Assembly: GCF_029853695.1 (NCBI RefSeq)
Contig: NZ_CP122537.1
Location: forward strand, 620,001 to 684,000
From: Jannaschia sp. GRR-S6-38
GTDB lineage: Bacteria > Pseudomonadota > Alphaproteobacteria > Rhodobacterales > Rhodobacteraceae
DNA length: 64,000 nt
Reading direction: 5' to 3'
In this document: positions 1 through 8,521 of the stretch, piece after piece
How the letters are laid out: each line of letters begins with the position of its first letter
How positions within the stretch are numbered: the stretch's first letter is position 1
The notes under the pieces: generated by a model
Told to the model about the DNA's origin: nothing
The model's input: only the letters and a program-made list of their open reading frames with translations
Database searches by the model: none
Program-made: the position numbers and the translations under genes

Positions 1-2
1 CG

Positions 3-1475
3 GCCTACGTGGTCGCGGGCGTCCTCTTCATCCTGTCGCTGGGCGGGCTCTCGGGCCAGGAGTCGGCCAAGCGCGCCGTCTGGTACGGCATCGTCGGCAT
101 GGCACTCGCCGTGCTGGCCACGCTCTTCGGGCCGGGCGCCGGGCTCTGGCCGGTCTCGATCATCCTGATCGGGCTGGGCGGCGCCATCGGCTACGTGCTG
201 GCCACCCGGGTCCAGATGACCCAGATGCCCGAACTCGTGGCCGCGATGCACAGCCTCGTGGGCCTCGCCGCGGTCTTCGTGGGCCTCAACGCCCATATCG
301 AGATCGGCCGCGTCGCCGCCGCCTTCACCGAGGCCGGCCTGCCCTTCCCGCGCCCCTATGACGCCGCGCCCGAACAGGTCGCCGCCTCCGCCGTGGTCGC
401 CGAGCAGTTCCGCGGCTTCGGCGCCGTGGTCGCCAAGAAGATCCCGGTCGAGATCACGATCCTGCAGATCGAGCTCTTCCTCGGCGTCTTCATCGGCGCG
501 GTCACCTTCACCGGCTCGGTCATCGCCTATGGCAAGCTCGCCGGCCGCGTGAACACCGCCGCCGCCAAGCTGCCGGGCGGGCATATGCTGAACGCCGCCG
601 CCGCGGCGATCTCGGTGCTGTGCCTGTTCTGGTACGTCTCCTCGGGCGGGGCCATCCCGCTCCTGCTGATGACGCTCGCCGCGCTCTTCATCGGCTATCA
701 CCTGATCATGGGCATCGGCGGCGCGGACATGCCGGTCGTCGTCTCGATGCTCAACAGCTATTCCGGCTGGGCGGCCGCCGCGATCGGCTTCAGCCTCGGC
801 AACGATCTCCTGATCGTCGTGGGCGCGCTGGTCGGCTCCTCGGGCGCGATCCTCTCCTACATCATGTGCAAGGCGATGAACCGCAGCTTCGTCTCGGTCA
901 TCCTGGGCGGCTTCGGCGGCCCGGCGGGCGCGCAGATGGCGGTCGAGGGCGAGCAGGTGGCGATCGATGCCGACGGCGTGGCCAACGCCCTGAACGAGGC
1001 CGACAGCGTCATCATCGTCCCCGGCTACGGCATGGCCGTGGCCCAGGCGCAGACCGCCGTGGCCGAGCTCACGCGCAAGCTGCGCGCCAAGGGCAAGGTC
1101 GTGCGCTTCGCCATCCACCCCGTCGCGGGCCGCCTGCCCGGCCACATGAACGTTCTTCTGGCCGAGGCGAAGGTGCCCTACGACATCGTGCTGGAAATGG
1201 ACGAGATCAACGAGGACTTCCCCGACACCGACGTGGCCATCGTCATCGGCTCGAACGACATCGTGAACCCGGCCGCGCAGGACGATCCGAATTCGCCCAT
1301 CGCCGGGATGCCGGTGCTCGAAGTCTGGCGGTCCAAGCAGGTCTTTGTCTCCAAGCGCGGCCAGGGCACCGGCTATTCCGGCATCGAGAACCCGCTCTTC
1401 TTCAAGGACAACACGCGCATGTTCTACGGCGACGCCAAGGCCTCGCTCGATGCGCTGATGCCCAAGATCGACTGA
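3..1475 (+). CDS. pntB: NAD(P) transhydrogenase subunit beta (5'-partial)
   Basis: Beta subunit of the proton-translocating inner-membrane transhydrogenase, which uses proton-motive force to reduce NADP+ with NADH. The frame is open from base 3, and homologues begin about nine residues before the first visible codon, so only the extreme N-terminus is missing. Residues 1-300 hold a run of hydrophobic membrane segments. The last ~180 residues form the NADP-binding domain III, recognisable by [26 protein letters not shown] and [12 protein letters not shown]. pntA should lie just upstream, outside the window. A GC-rich hairpin follows the stop codon. Confidence 0.97.
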   Translation, partial: AYVVAGVLFILSLGGLSGQESAKRAVWYGIVGMALAVLATLFGPGAGLWPVSIILIGLGGAIGYVLATRVQMTQMPELVAAMHSLVGLAAVFVGLNAHIEIGRVAAAFTEAGLPFPRPYDAAPEQVAASAVVAEQFRGFGAVVAKKIPVEITILQIELFLGVFIGAVTFTGSVIAYGKLAGRVNTAAAKLPGGHMLNAAAAAISVLCLFWYVSSGGAIPLLLMTLAALFIGYHLIMGIGGADMPVVVSMLNSYSGWAAAAIGFSLGNDLLIVVGALVGSSGAILSYIMCKAMNRSFVSVILGGFGGPAGAQMAVEGEQVAIDADGVANALNEADSVIIVPGYGMAVAQAQTAVAELTRKLRAKGKVVRFAIHPVAGRLPGHMNVLLAEAKVPYDIVLEMDEINEDFPDTDVAIVIGSNDIVNPAAQDDPNSPIAGMPVLEVWRSKQVFVSKRGQGTGYSGIENPLFFKDNTRMFYGDAKASLDALMPKID

Positions 1476-1503
1476 GGCGACTCGCCCGCCCCAAACGAAC
1501 AAA

Positions 1504-1531
1504 CGCCCCGGCCTGAAGACAGACCGGGGCG
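1504..1531. terminator. hairpin terminator downstream of pntB
   Basis: An 8-bp perfect GC-rich stem (CGCCCCGG / CCGGGGCG) with a 12-nt loop starts 29 bases after the pntB stop. The T-rich tail (TTTGTT) is on the minus strand, so it may work in both directions, ending pntB and any minus-strand read-through from the isomerase gene at 1855. Confidence 0.6.
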
Positions 1532-1854
1532 CCGCTCAAACGGATACTCCCCGCACCGCACAACCACCGGGAAGCATCCGGAGCCATCGGGCCGCGCGCA
1601 CCCGCGCAGGGCGCGGGGGGCGGCGGCCGATCACTGCGAACGCCCGAACGGCGTTCGATCACGATGGGGGTCCTCTCGACGTCCGGCGCGGTGTGCGCAG
1701 CGCGGTGCCGGCGGGCGGACCTGACCTCAGTCTCGGGGTGCAGGCCACGCGGGAGAGGGGGGCATCGCGGTCTCCGTTCGGTGGTTCATCTGTCCAACGG
1801 GACGGCCCTTCCGATGGTTCCGCGCGCAGCGGATTTCTTTTGCCCCGACGCGGC
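1532..1854. other. intergenic region, no gene seen
   Basis: About 320 bases between the pntB hairpin and the next minus-strand gene. I see no convincing coding frame. The one distinct element is a perfect 8-bp inverted repeat with a 5-nt loop at 1637-1657 (CGAACGCC / GGCGTTCG), flanked on both sides by GATCAC. It could be an operator or a weak hairpin; there is no T-run. Confidence 0.5.
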
Positions 1855-2538
1855 TCAGATCAGCCGGTCGTAATCGCTCACCAACAGGTGCAGCGGCGGC
1901 TCGTCCTCCTCGATCTCCGCGAAGCGGCCGATGGGCTCGCGGAACCAGTTGTCGGTCGCGTCGTCGTTGACGGTCGACACCTCGCCGATCAGCACGTCGC
2001 CGCCCTCGCCCCAGAAGGCGTGCCAGTCGCCCGGCATCAGCGTCACGCTCTCGCCCGGCGCCAGCCGCAGCACCTCGCCCGGCGCGAAATCGCGGCGCAG
2101 CCCGTCGCAGAACACCGTCCCGCCCGCGTCCGCGTCGAAGCTGCCATCGGGGGCCGAGCCGTTCAGCTCGATCGCCAGCGTCGCGCCCCCACGGTTGATG
2201 ATGTCCTCGGCCTTCAGCCAGTGGCGGTGCATCGGGCTCAGCTGGCCCTCGCGCGAGATCATGATCTTCTCGGCGTAGCACATGCCGCCGCCGCGCTTCA
2301 GATCGGCCTGCCGGCCGTTGCGCGCGGTGAAGAGGAACAGGCCCTGCTCGGCCCAACGCCCCAGCCCGTAATCGGTGATGTCCCAGCCCAGCCGCCCCTC
2401 GATCACGCCCGCAGCCGCGGCGCGCCGGTCGCCCAGCTCTTCGGGCGACCAATAGGCGAAGGGCGGCAGGTGCACGCCATGCGCGCGCATGAACTCGTCC
2501 GCCCAGCGGATGATCGAATTGACCTCGGATCGCTTCAT
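1855..2538 (-). CDS. D-lyxose ketol-isomerase family protein
   Basis: 227-residue single-domain cupin-type sugar isomerase of the D-lyxose ketol-isomerase family, which interconverts aldoses such as D-lyxose and ketoses such as D-xylulose. The family's metal-binding cupin core is visible: MHRHWLKAEDIINRGG near residue 102 gives the first metal ligands, and MPGDWHAFWGE near residue 168 plus IGEVSTVNDD near 185 complete the barrel. The start is the ATG at 2538; its upstream region is GC-rich with only a weak GGAGG-like stretch. It has no obvious sugar-operon neighbours here, so the physiological substrate cannot be named. Confidence 0.85.
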   Translation of the reverse strand: MKRSEVNSIIRWADEFMRAHGVHLPPFAYWSPEELGDRRAAAAGVIEGRLGWDITDYGLGRWAEQGLFLFTARNGRQADLKRGGGMCYAEKIMISREGQLSPMHRHWLKAEDIINRGGATLAIELNGSAPDGSFDADAGGTVFCDGLRRDFAPGEVLRLAPGESVTLMPGDWHAFWGEGGDVLIGEVSTVNDDATDNWFREPIGRFAEIEEDEPPLHLLVSDYDRLI

Positions 2539-2792
2539 GGCCGGCCCCTCCCCCCGGGCATCCTCGCCCGGCGGCGGGGGCCTGTCGAGGGGCCGCGCCC
2601 CCGTTCACCTCCCTTGCCGGGAGGTGAAGAAAACCGCCGTCCGACAGGCATCCCCCGCGGATCACCCGTGGATCACCCACGATCCGCCCGCCGCCGCCCC
2701 GCGCCCTGGGCGCGTTCGGCGCGCAGAGCCCGCAATCCTTAACGCCCGCCGTTTCGCTGGCCGGAGAGACGTCGGGGGTGCTGGGCCGGGAC

Positions 2793-3887
2793 TCAGCCCG
2801 CCTTCAGCACGCCGCGGTCGATCTGGTCCTGCTCGATCGCCTCGAACAGCGCCTTGAAGTTGCCCTCGCCGAAGCCCTCGTCGCCCTTGCGCTGGATGAA
2901 TTCGAAGAAGATCGGCCCGATGCAGGTCTTCGAGAAGATCTGCAGCAGGATCCGCGTCTCGCCGCCGCCCACAACGCCTTCGCCGTCGATCAGGATGCCA
3001 TGCGCCTCCATCCGGTCCAGCGGCTCCGTGTGGCCCGCCACCCGCTCGCGGCTCAGCTCGTAATAGCTGTGCGGCGGCTTCGGCATGAAGGTCACGCCAT
3101 TGGCGGCGATGGCGTCCACCGCGTCGTAGATATCCTTCGCGCCCACCGCGATATGCTGGATGCCCTCGCCCTTGTAGCGCTTGAGATATTCCACGATCTG
3201 CCCGGTCTCGCCCCGGTCCTCGTTGATCGGGATCCGGATGCGCCCGCAGGGCGAGGTCAGCGCCCGGCTGAGCAGGCCCGAATGCTTGCCCTGGATGTCG
3301 AAGAAGCGGATCTCGCGGAAGTTGAACAGATCGCCGTAGAACCGGAACCACACGTCCATATTGCCCTTGTGGACGTTATGCGTGAGGTGGTCGAGATAGT
3401 GGAAGCCCACGCCCTCCGGGTTCGCCTTCGCCACCCAGTCGAACTCGGCATTGTAGGGCGAGGCGTCGCGGTAATTCTCGATGAAATAGATCAGGCTGCC
3501 GCCGATCCCGCGGATCGCCGGCACGTCCATCACTCGGCCCGGCCCGTCATAGGGCTCGGCGCCCTTCGACACGGCATGGGCGAAGGCATGGTCCGCATCC
3601 GCCACGCGCCAGCCCATCGAGGGCGCGCAGGGCCCGTGCTCGGCCACGAAGCCCATCGCGTGGCTGCCCGGCTCGGCATTGACCAGATAGGTGATGTCGC
3701 CCTGCTGCCAGACCTCGACGGCCTTGGTCTTGTGCGTCGCGACATGGGTGTAGCCCTGCGCGGTGAAGATGTCGCGCAGCGCCTGCGGGTCCTCATGGGC
3801 GAATTCGACGAACTCGAACCCGTCGGTGCCGGCGGGGTTGCGGTCGCTGATCTCGGAATACGGGGCGTCATGCGGGAAGGGGCCCAT
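2793..3887 (-). CDS. hppD: 4-hydroxyphenylpyruvate dioxygenase
   Basis: 364-residue non-haem Fe(II) dioxygenase converting 4-hydroxyphenylpyruvate to homogentisate in tyrosine and phenylalanine breakdown. Two vicinal-oxygen-chelate halves are present. Fe ligands expected for the family are the His in GVGFHYLDHLTHNV (~residue 162), the His in GEGIQHIAVGAKDI (~240) and the Glu in IGPIFFEFIQRKGDEGFGEGN (~320). An open frame continues upstream, but the ATG at 3887 is the start: it has AGGAGA at 3892-3897 and gives the family's normal length. It is divergent from an Lrp/AsnC regulator 148 bases away, which probably controls it. Confidence 0.97.
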   Translation of the reverse strand: MGPFPHDAPYSEISDRNPAGTDGFEFVEFAHEDPQALRDIFTAQGYTHVATHKTKAVEVWQQGDITYLVNAEPGSHAMGFVAEHGPCAPSMGWRVADADHAFAHAVSKGAEPYDGPGRVMDVPAIRGIGGSLIYFIENYRDASPYNAEFDWVAKANPEGVGFHYLDHLTHNVHKGNMDVWFRFYGDLFNFREIRFFDIQGKHSGLLSRALTSPCGRIRIPINEDRGETGQIVEYLKRYKGEGIQHIAVGAKDIYDAVDAIAANGVTFMPKPPHSYYELSRERVAGHTEPLDRMEAHGILIDGEGVVGGGETRILLQIFSKTCIGPIFFEFIQRKGDEGFGEGNFKALFEAIEQDQIDRGVLKAG

Positions 3888-3969
3888 GGCGGTCTCCTCT
3901 TGCGTGCGGGAATGCTCACGCCCCCAATACGCCGCTCGCCCCGCCAGGTTCGCGCGACCTGCGGCGCGC

Positions 3970-3996
3970 GCGCGAAGCATTTCGCTCGTTTCGCGC
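3970..3996. promoter_or_regulatory. candidate operator between hppD and the Lrp-type regulator
   Basis: A perfect 7-bp dyad, GCGCGAA (3970-3976) and TTCGCGC (3990-3996) with 13 bases between, lies in the 148-base divergent region. A related TTTCGC unit is repeated inside the spacer. Lrp/AsnC proteins commonly autoregulate and bind dyads like this. Binding here is inference from position and symmetry only. Confidence 0.35.
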
Positions 3997-4035
3997 AGAT
4001 GATAGGATGAACATGCGCAAAACCCGCAGGAACCC

Positions 4036-4488
4036 ATGGACGCCACCGACCGCCACCTCCTTCGCCTGATCCAGAAGGACGCCACGCTGACCGCCGAAGC
4101 GCTGGGCCGGGCGCTGAACCTCTCGGCCAGCCAGGCCGGCCGCCGCCGCGCCCGGCTCGAGGCGGCGGGCGCGATCCGCGCCACCCAGGCCCGGCTCGAT
4201 CCGGCGGCGCTGGGCCTCGACGTCCAGGCCTTCGTCCAGGTCCAGATGGCCAGCCAGACGCCCGAGCGCGCCCGCGCCTTCCTGCGCCTGCTGGAGGCCG
4301 AGCCCCGCGTCGCCTCGGTCTGGACCCTGACCGGCGAGGCCGACTACCTGCTGCGCGTCTGGTGCCGCGACCTCGCCAGCCTGAACGACCTGATCCACCG
4401 CGTGCTGCTGCCGCACGAGGCCGTGGCCCGGGTCCAGAGTCAGATCGTCATGGATCAGCCCAAGCGCGACGGCCCCCTGCCCGTCTAG
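4036..4488 (+). CDS. Lrp/AsnC family transcriptional regulator
   Basis: 150-residue regulator. Residues 1-60 form the winged helix-turn-helix, opening with MDATDRHLLRLIQKDATLTA and its recognition-helix region LNLSASQAGRRRARLEAAG. Residues 65-140 form the RAM effector-sensing domain, with VASVWTLTGEADYLLRVWCRD as the typical G-D-Y signature. It is transcribed away from hppD, and family members in this position usually respond to an aromatic amino acid and regulate the dioxygenase gene. The ligand is not evident from sequence. Confidence 0.93.
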   Translation: MDATDRHLLRLIQKDATLTAEALGRALNLSASQAGRRRARLEAAGAIRATQARLDPAALGLDVQAFVQVQMASQTPERARAFLRLLEAEPRVASVWTLTGEADYLLRVWCRDLASLNDLIHRVLLPHEAVARVQSQIVMDQPKRDGPLPV

Positions 4489-4531
4489 AGCCCCGATTGC
4501 GCCCGCCCCCGCGCGGGCCTAGCGTGGCGCC

Positions 4532-6442
4532 ATGGAGTCCTTCCTCTTCCAGGCGGCGATCTATCTCGCGGCGGCCACGCTCTGCGTTCCGCTGGCGGTC
4601 CGCTTCGGCTTCGGCTCGGTGCTGGGCTACCTCGTCGCGGGCATCCTGATCGGCCCGGTCACCGGCCTTGTCGGATCGGAGGCCGAGAGCCTGCAGCACT
4701 TCGCCGAATTCGGCGTCGTCATGCTGCTTTTCGTGATCGGCCTCGAACTCGATCCCCGCGCGCTCTGGGACATGCGGATGCGCCTGCTGGGGCTGGGGAT
4801 GGGACAGATCCTGCTGACAATGGGCGCGGTCACGGGCATCGCGATCCTTCTCGGCCTCACCTGGCAGATCGCGCTGGCCATCGGCATGATCTTCGCACTC
4901 TCCTCGACCGCCATCGTCATGCAGACCCTCGACGAGAAGGAGCTGACGCCCACCCGCGGCGGGCGCTCGGCCTTCTCGGTGCTGCTGGCGCAGGACATCG
5001 TGGTGATCCCGATGCTGGCGCTGATGCCGCTTCTCGGCTCGGGGCGCGTCGGCTCCGGCGACCACGGCGAGGAGCCGCTGGGCGACGGCGGCGGCGCGAC
5101 CATGCAGGCCGAGGTCAGCCACTGGGTCGAAACCCTGCCCGGCTGGGGCCTGACCGCGCTGACCGTGGCCGCCGTCGCGGTCGTGATCCTGGGCGGCATG
5201 TTCCTGACGCGCCCGGTCTTCAACTTCGCCGGCCGCGCCGGCCTGTCCGAGATGAACACCATCGTCTCGCTGCTCTTCGTGATCGGCGTGGCGGTTCTGA
5301 TGATGATGGTGGGACTGTCGCCCGCGCTGGGCACCTTCCTCGCGGGCGTGGTGCTGGCAAATTCGGAGTTCCGGCACGAGCTCGAGGCCGATATCGCGCC
5401 CTTCAAGGGCATCCTGCTGGGCCTGTTCTTTATCACGGTGGGCGCCGGGATCGACTTCGCCACCTTCCTCGGCGCGCCCTTCCTCGTGCTCGGCACGGTG
5501 ATCGGCCTGATGGCGATCAAGGGCGTGATCCTCTACCTGCTGGCGCTGCTCGCGCGGCTCAAGGGGCGCGACCGGATCCTCTTCACGCTCAGCCTCGCGC
5601 AGGCGGGCGAATTCGGCTTCGTGCTGACCTCCGTCGCGCTGGCCGACGGTGTCTTCGGGCGCGAGGTCTCGGGGATCCTGCTTCTCGCCATCGCCTTTTC
5701 GATGCTGCTCACGCCGCTTCTCTTCGTCCTCTACGAACGCCTTGCGCTGCATGCCCACGAGGGCGAGGCGATGCCCGACGACGAGATCGACCAGCGCGCC
5801 GAGGTCATCATCGCGGGTGTCGGCCGCTTCGGGCAGGTCGTGCACCGGATGCTGCAGGGCGCGGGGATCAAGACGGTGGTCCTCGACCGCGATGTCGAGA
5901 CGATCCGGCTGCTGCGCGAGTTCGGGATCAAGACCTATATGGGCGACCCGACCCGGCCCGAACTGCTCGAGGCGGCGGGCCTGTCCGAGGCCAAGGTCCT
6001 GGTCGTCGCGCTCGACAACCGGGCGGACGCGGTCAAGCTGACCCGCATGGCCAAGGCGATGAACCCCGATATCGAGATCGTCGCCCGCGCCTATGACCGG
6101 GTCCATGTCTACGAGCTCTATCGCGCGGGCGCGCGCGACATCGTCCGCGAGATGTTCGACAGCAGCCTGCGCGCCGGGCGCTACGCGCTGGAGAAGCTGG
6201 GCTGGTCCGAGACCGACGCCCACCGGGCGCGCGAGGCCTTCTACCGCCACGACCGCGAGACGCTCCTGGACCTCGCCAAGCTGTGGAAGCCGGGCGTCCC
6301 GATCCGCGAGAACCCCGAATACACTGCCCGCGCGCGCGAGCATTCCCGCGGGCTGGAGAACGCGCTGCTGACCCGCTTCGGCGAGGACGACGAGGCCGCG
6401 GAGGCGAGCGCCGAGGAACCGGCGGCCAAGCCCGCCGAGTGA
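4532..6442 (+). CDS. CPA2-family K+/H+ antiporter (Kef-type)
   Basis: 636-residue inner-membrane monovalent cation:proton antiporter. Residues 1-410 are a run of about twelve membrane helices of the Na+/H+ exchanger fold, with the CPA2 signatures FALSSTAIVMQTLDEK near 130 and SLAQAGEFGFVL near 355. Residues ~423-545 form a cytosolic RCK/TrkA-N nucleotide-binding domain (IIAGVGRFGQVV Rossmann loop, then DRD). A charged Ala/Glu-rich tail ends the protein. Without the glutathione-gating partner KefF/KefG nearby, KefB versus KefC cannot be assigned. It follows the Lrp regulator by 43 bases but probably has its own promoter. Confidence 0.93.
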   Translation: MESFLFQAAIYLAAATLCVPLAVRFGFGSVLGYLVAGILIGPVTGLVGSEAESLQHFAEFGVVMLLFVIGLELDPRALWDMRMRLLGLGMGQILLTMGAVTGIAILLGLTWQIALAIGMIFALSSTAIVMQTLDEKELTPTRGGRSAFSVLLAQDIVVIPMLALMPLLGSGRVGSGDHGEEPLGDGGGATMQAEVSHWVETLPGWGLTALTVAAVAVVILGGMFLTRPVFNFAGRAGLSEMNTIVSLLFVIGVAVLMMMVGLSPALGTFLAGVVLANSEFRHELEADIAPFKGILLGLFFITVGAGIDFATFLGAPFLVLGTVIGLMAIKGVILYLLALLARLKGRDRILFTLSLAQAGEFGFVLTSVALADGVFGREVSGILLLAIAFSMLLTPLLFVLYERLALHAHEGEAMPDDEIDQRAEVIIAGVGRFGQVVHRMLQGAGIKTVVLDRDVETIRLLREFGIKTYMGDPTRPELLEAAGLSEAKVLVVALDNRADAVKLTRMAKAMNPDIEIVARAYDRVHVYELYRAGARDIVREMFDSSLRAGRYALEKLGWSETDAHRAREAFYRHDRETLLDLAKLWKPGVPIRENPEYTARAREHSRGLENALLTRFGEDDEAAEASAEEPAAKPAE

Positions 6443-6446
6443 CGGC

Positions 6447-6725
6447 TCAGCGCCAGTTGCCCTCGTAGCGCTCCCAGACCAGCCGGGCCTGCGGACAGGC
6501 GGCGAGAAACATCAGCGCGTCATGCACCGTGCGCAGGTGCAGGTGATAGGCGCGGACCTTCCCGCTCCACATCTTCGCGGGGGTGACGCCATAGCCCTGC
6601 GCGCCCACGGTGCGCACCAGCGCCTGGTTGACGAGATGGTTCTGCTCGGGCGCGACCTCGATCGTGACGCGCACCGGGAAGGCGCGGTCGACGACCTCGT
6701 GGCGATGCGGGCGCTTGTAGCTCAT
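6447..6725 (-). CDS. hypothetical protein, 92 residues
   Basis: Small basic soluble protein with no family I recognise. It has no signal peptide or membrane segment. Notable spots are a His-rich N-terminus (YKRPHRHEVVD) and a C-terminus rich in aromatics ending VWERYEGNWR. The gene converges with the Kef-type antiporter, with only 4 bases between the stops. Codon choice fits the genome, and the frame ends neatly against its neighbour, which supports a real gene. Confidence 0.7.
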   Translation of the reverse strand: MSYKRPHRHEVVDRAFPVRVTIEVAPEQNHLVNQALVRTVGAQGYGVTPAKMWSGKVRAYHLHLRTVHDALMFLAACPQARLVWERYEGNWR

Positions 6726-6830
6726 GGCCGGAACAAGACATGAACATCCGCCCGCGGCAAGATGAGTCGGCCCGGTGACGCGGCGGCGGGCGCGGAGTGT
6801 CGCGCCCCGGCCCGCGCCGCGCCCCGGCGG

Positions 6831-8258
6831 TCAGAGCCCCTTGGCCTGGTAGCTGGCGGCGATCCGGCCGATGGCGACGATGAAGGCCGCCGTGCGCATG
6901 TCGGGCACGTCGTCGCGCGCGTGCCAGGTCTCGCGCATCGCGCCGTAGGCCGCCCGCATCGTGTCGTCGAGGCCCGAGCGCACCAGCTCCAGCTCGCCCG
7001 CGCCCCGCAGGTAGTTCTTCTTGAAATCGTCCGACAGCGTCCAGGCCGTGTCGCGGTTCCGCGACAGCCGCTCCAGCTCGTCGACCAGAAGCTGGTGGCG
7101 CGCCTCCTCGGCGCGGCGCTGCATCCGGCCGAAGCGGATATGGCTGAGGTTCTTGACCCATTCGAAATAGCTGACCGTCACGCCGCCGGCATTGGCGTAC
7201 ATGTCCGGGATGATGACGCAGCCCTTCTTGCGCAGGATCTCGTCGGCTTCGGCGGTCACCGGGCCGTTGGCGGCCTCGATGATCAGCGGCGCCTTCACCC
7301 GGTCGGCATTGCCCTCGTGGATCACGCCTTCCAGCGCGGCGGGGATCAGGATGTCGCATTCGGCTTCCAGGAGCCGGGTGCCGTCGGCCTCATAGGTCCC
7401 GCCGGGGAAGTCCTTCACCCCGCCGGTCCGGCCGATATGCTCGCGCAGCGCCTCGACGTCGAGACCGCCCTCGGCATGGACCGCGCCGTCGCGCTCGATC
7501 ACGGCGGTGATCTTCGCGCCGTCCTCGGCGCGCAGGAAGCTGGCCGCGTGGTAGCCCACATTGCCCAGGCCCTGCACGATCACGCGCTTGCCCTCCAGCG
7601 TGCCGGTCAGGCCCGCGGCGGCCATGTCGTCGGGATGGCGGAAGAACTCGCGCAGCCCGTATTGCACGCCCCGGCCCGTGGCCTCGACCCGGCCGGCGAT
7701 GCCCCCGGCATTGAGCGGCTTGCCGGTGACGCAGGCGCGGCCGTTGATGTCGGTGGTGTTCATCCGCTGGTACTGGTCCGAGATCCACGCCATCTCGCGC
7801 TCGCCGGTGCCCATGTCGGGGGCGGGGACGTTCTGGGCCGGGTTGATCAGGTCGCGCTTGATCAACTCATAGGCGAAGCGCCGGGTGATCTGCTCCATCT
7901 CGTGGGGTTCCCAGTCGCGCGGATCGATGCAGAGCCCGCCCTTCGAGCCGCCGAAGGGCGTCTCCACCAGCGCGCATTTGTACGTCATCAGCGCCGCCAG
8001 CGCCTCGACCTCGTCCTGGTCCACGGCCATGGCGAAGCGGATGCCGCCCTTGACCGGCTCCATGTGCTCGGAATGGACCGAGCGGTAGCCGGTGAAGGTG
8101 TGGATCGCGCCGCGCAGGCGCACGCCGAAGCGCACCGTGTAGGTCGCGTTGCAGACGCGGATCTTCTCGACCAGGCCGGGGCTGAGGTCCATGAGCGCGA
8201 CCGCCTTGTCGTACATCGCGTTGACCGAGGCGCTGAACCCCCCGTGTTGAGCCTTCAT
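6831..8258 (-). CDS. gdh: Glu/Leu/Phe/Val dehydrogenase (glutamate dehydrogenase)
   Basis: 475-residue cytosolic amino-acid dehydrogenase, interconverting glutamate with 2-oxoglutarate and ammonium. The active-site segment VETPFGGSKGGLCIDP (~residue 103) carries the family lysine. The N-terminal domain ends with PAPDMGTGEREMAW, and the Rossmann nucleotide-binding motif is VQGLGNVGYHAA (~217). The frame extends further upstream, but the ATG at 8258 has CGGAGG just before it and gives the usual length. NAD versus NADP preference is not settled by what I can see. It is divergent from tadG. Confidence 0.95.
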   Translation of the reverse strand: MKAQHGGFSASVNAMYDKAVALMDLSPGLVEKIRVCNATYTVRFGVRLRGAIHTFTGYRSVHSEHMEPVKGGIRFAMAVDQDEVEALAALMTYKCALVETPFGGSKGGLCIDPRDWEPHEMEQITRRFAYELIKRDLINPAQNVPAPDMGTGEREMAWISDQYQRMNTTDINGRACVTGKPLNAGGIAGRVEATGRGVQYGLREFFRHPDDMAAAGLTGTLEGKRVIVQGLGNVGYHAASFLRAEDGAKITAVIERDGAVHAEGGLDVEALREHIGRTGGVKDFPGGTYEADGTRLLEAECDILIPAALEGVIHEGNADRVKAPLIIEAANGPVTAEADEILRKKGCVIIPDMYANAGGVTVSYFEWVKNLSHIRFGRMQRRAEEARHQLLVDELERLSRNRDTAWTLSDDFKKNYLRGAGELELVRSGLDDTMRAAYGAMRETWHARDDVPDMRTAAFIVAIGRIAASYQAKGL

Positions 8259-8521
8259 TTTTGGCCTCCGTTCCGCCGTCTTCGTTACGAGATGGTTAAT
8301 GGCTCCGCACAGCGTAGCGGTACATACGCGAAACGACACCGCGAAAGTCCGAATAACTGTCGCGACTTGCGCGATAGAGACATGGAATCTCCTTTTTTCG
8401 GCCCGTCAAACACCCTGCTTGCCGGACACATCTGCTCAACGCGGCTCGCTGGTGAGTCGCATCCTTAACCAGTTCGCCGGCGGGTCCCGTCCCGCCGGCA
8501 GCGTGAAAGGCAAGGTAGCTG

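Noticed and set aside
4448..6343. Minus-strand open frame opposite the Kef-type antiporter
   Set aside because: The translation is dominated by Gln, Asp, His and Arg, typical of the reverse strand of a membrane-protein gene.
6762..8468. Plus-strand open frame opposite glutamate dehydrogenase
   Set aside because: Antisense to a clear gdh gene, with no signals of its own.
8259..8521. Possible small gene between gdh and tadG
   Set aside because: The 263 bases hold divergent promoter space; the open frames here lack start signals and end inside the neighbouring genes.
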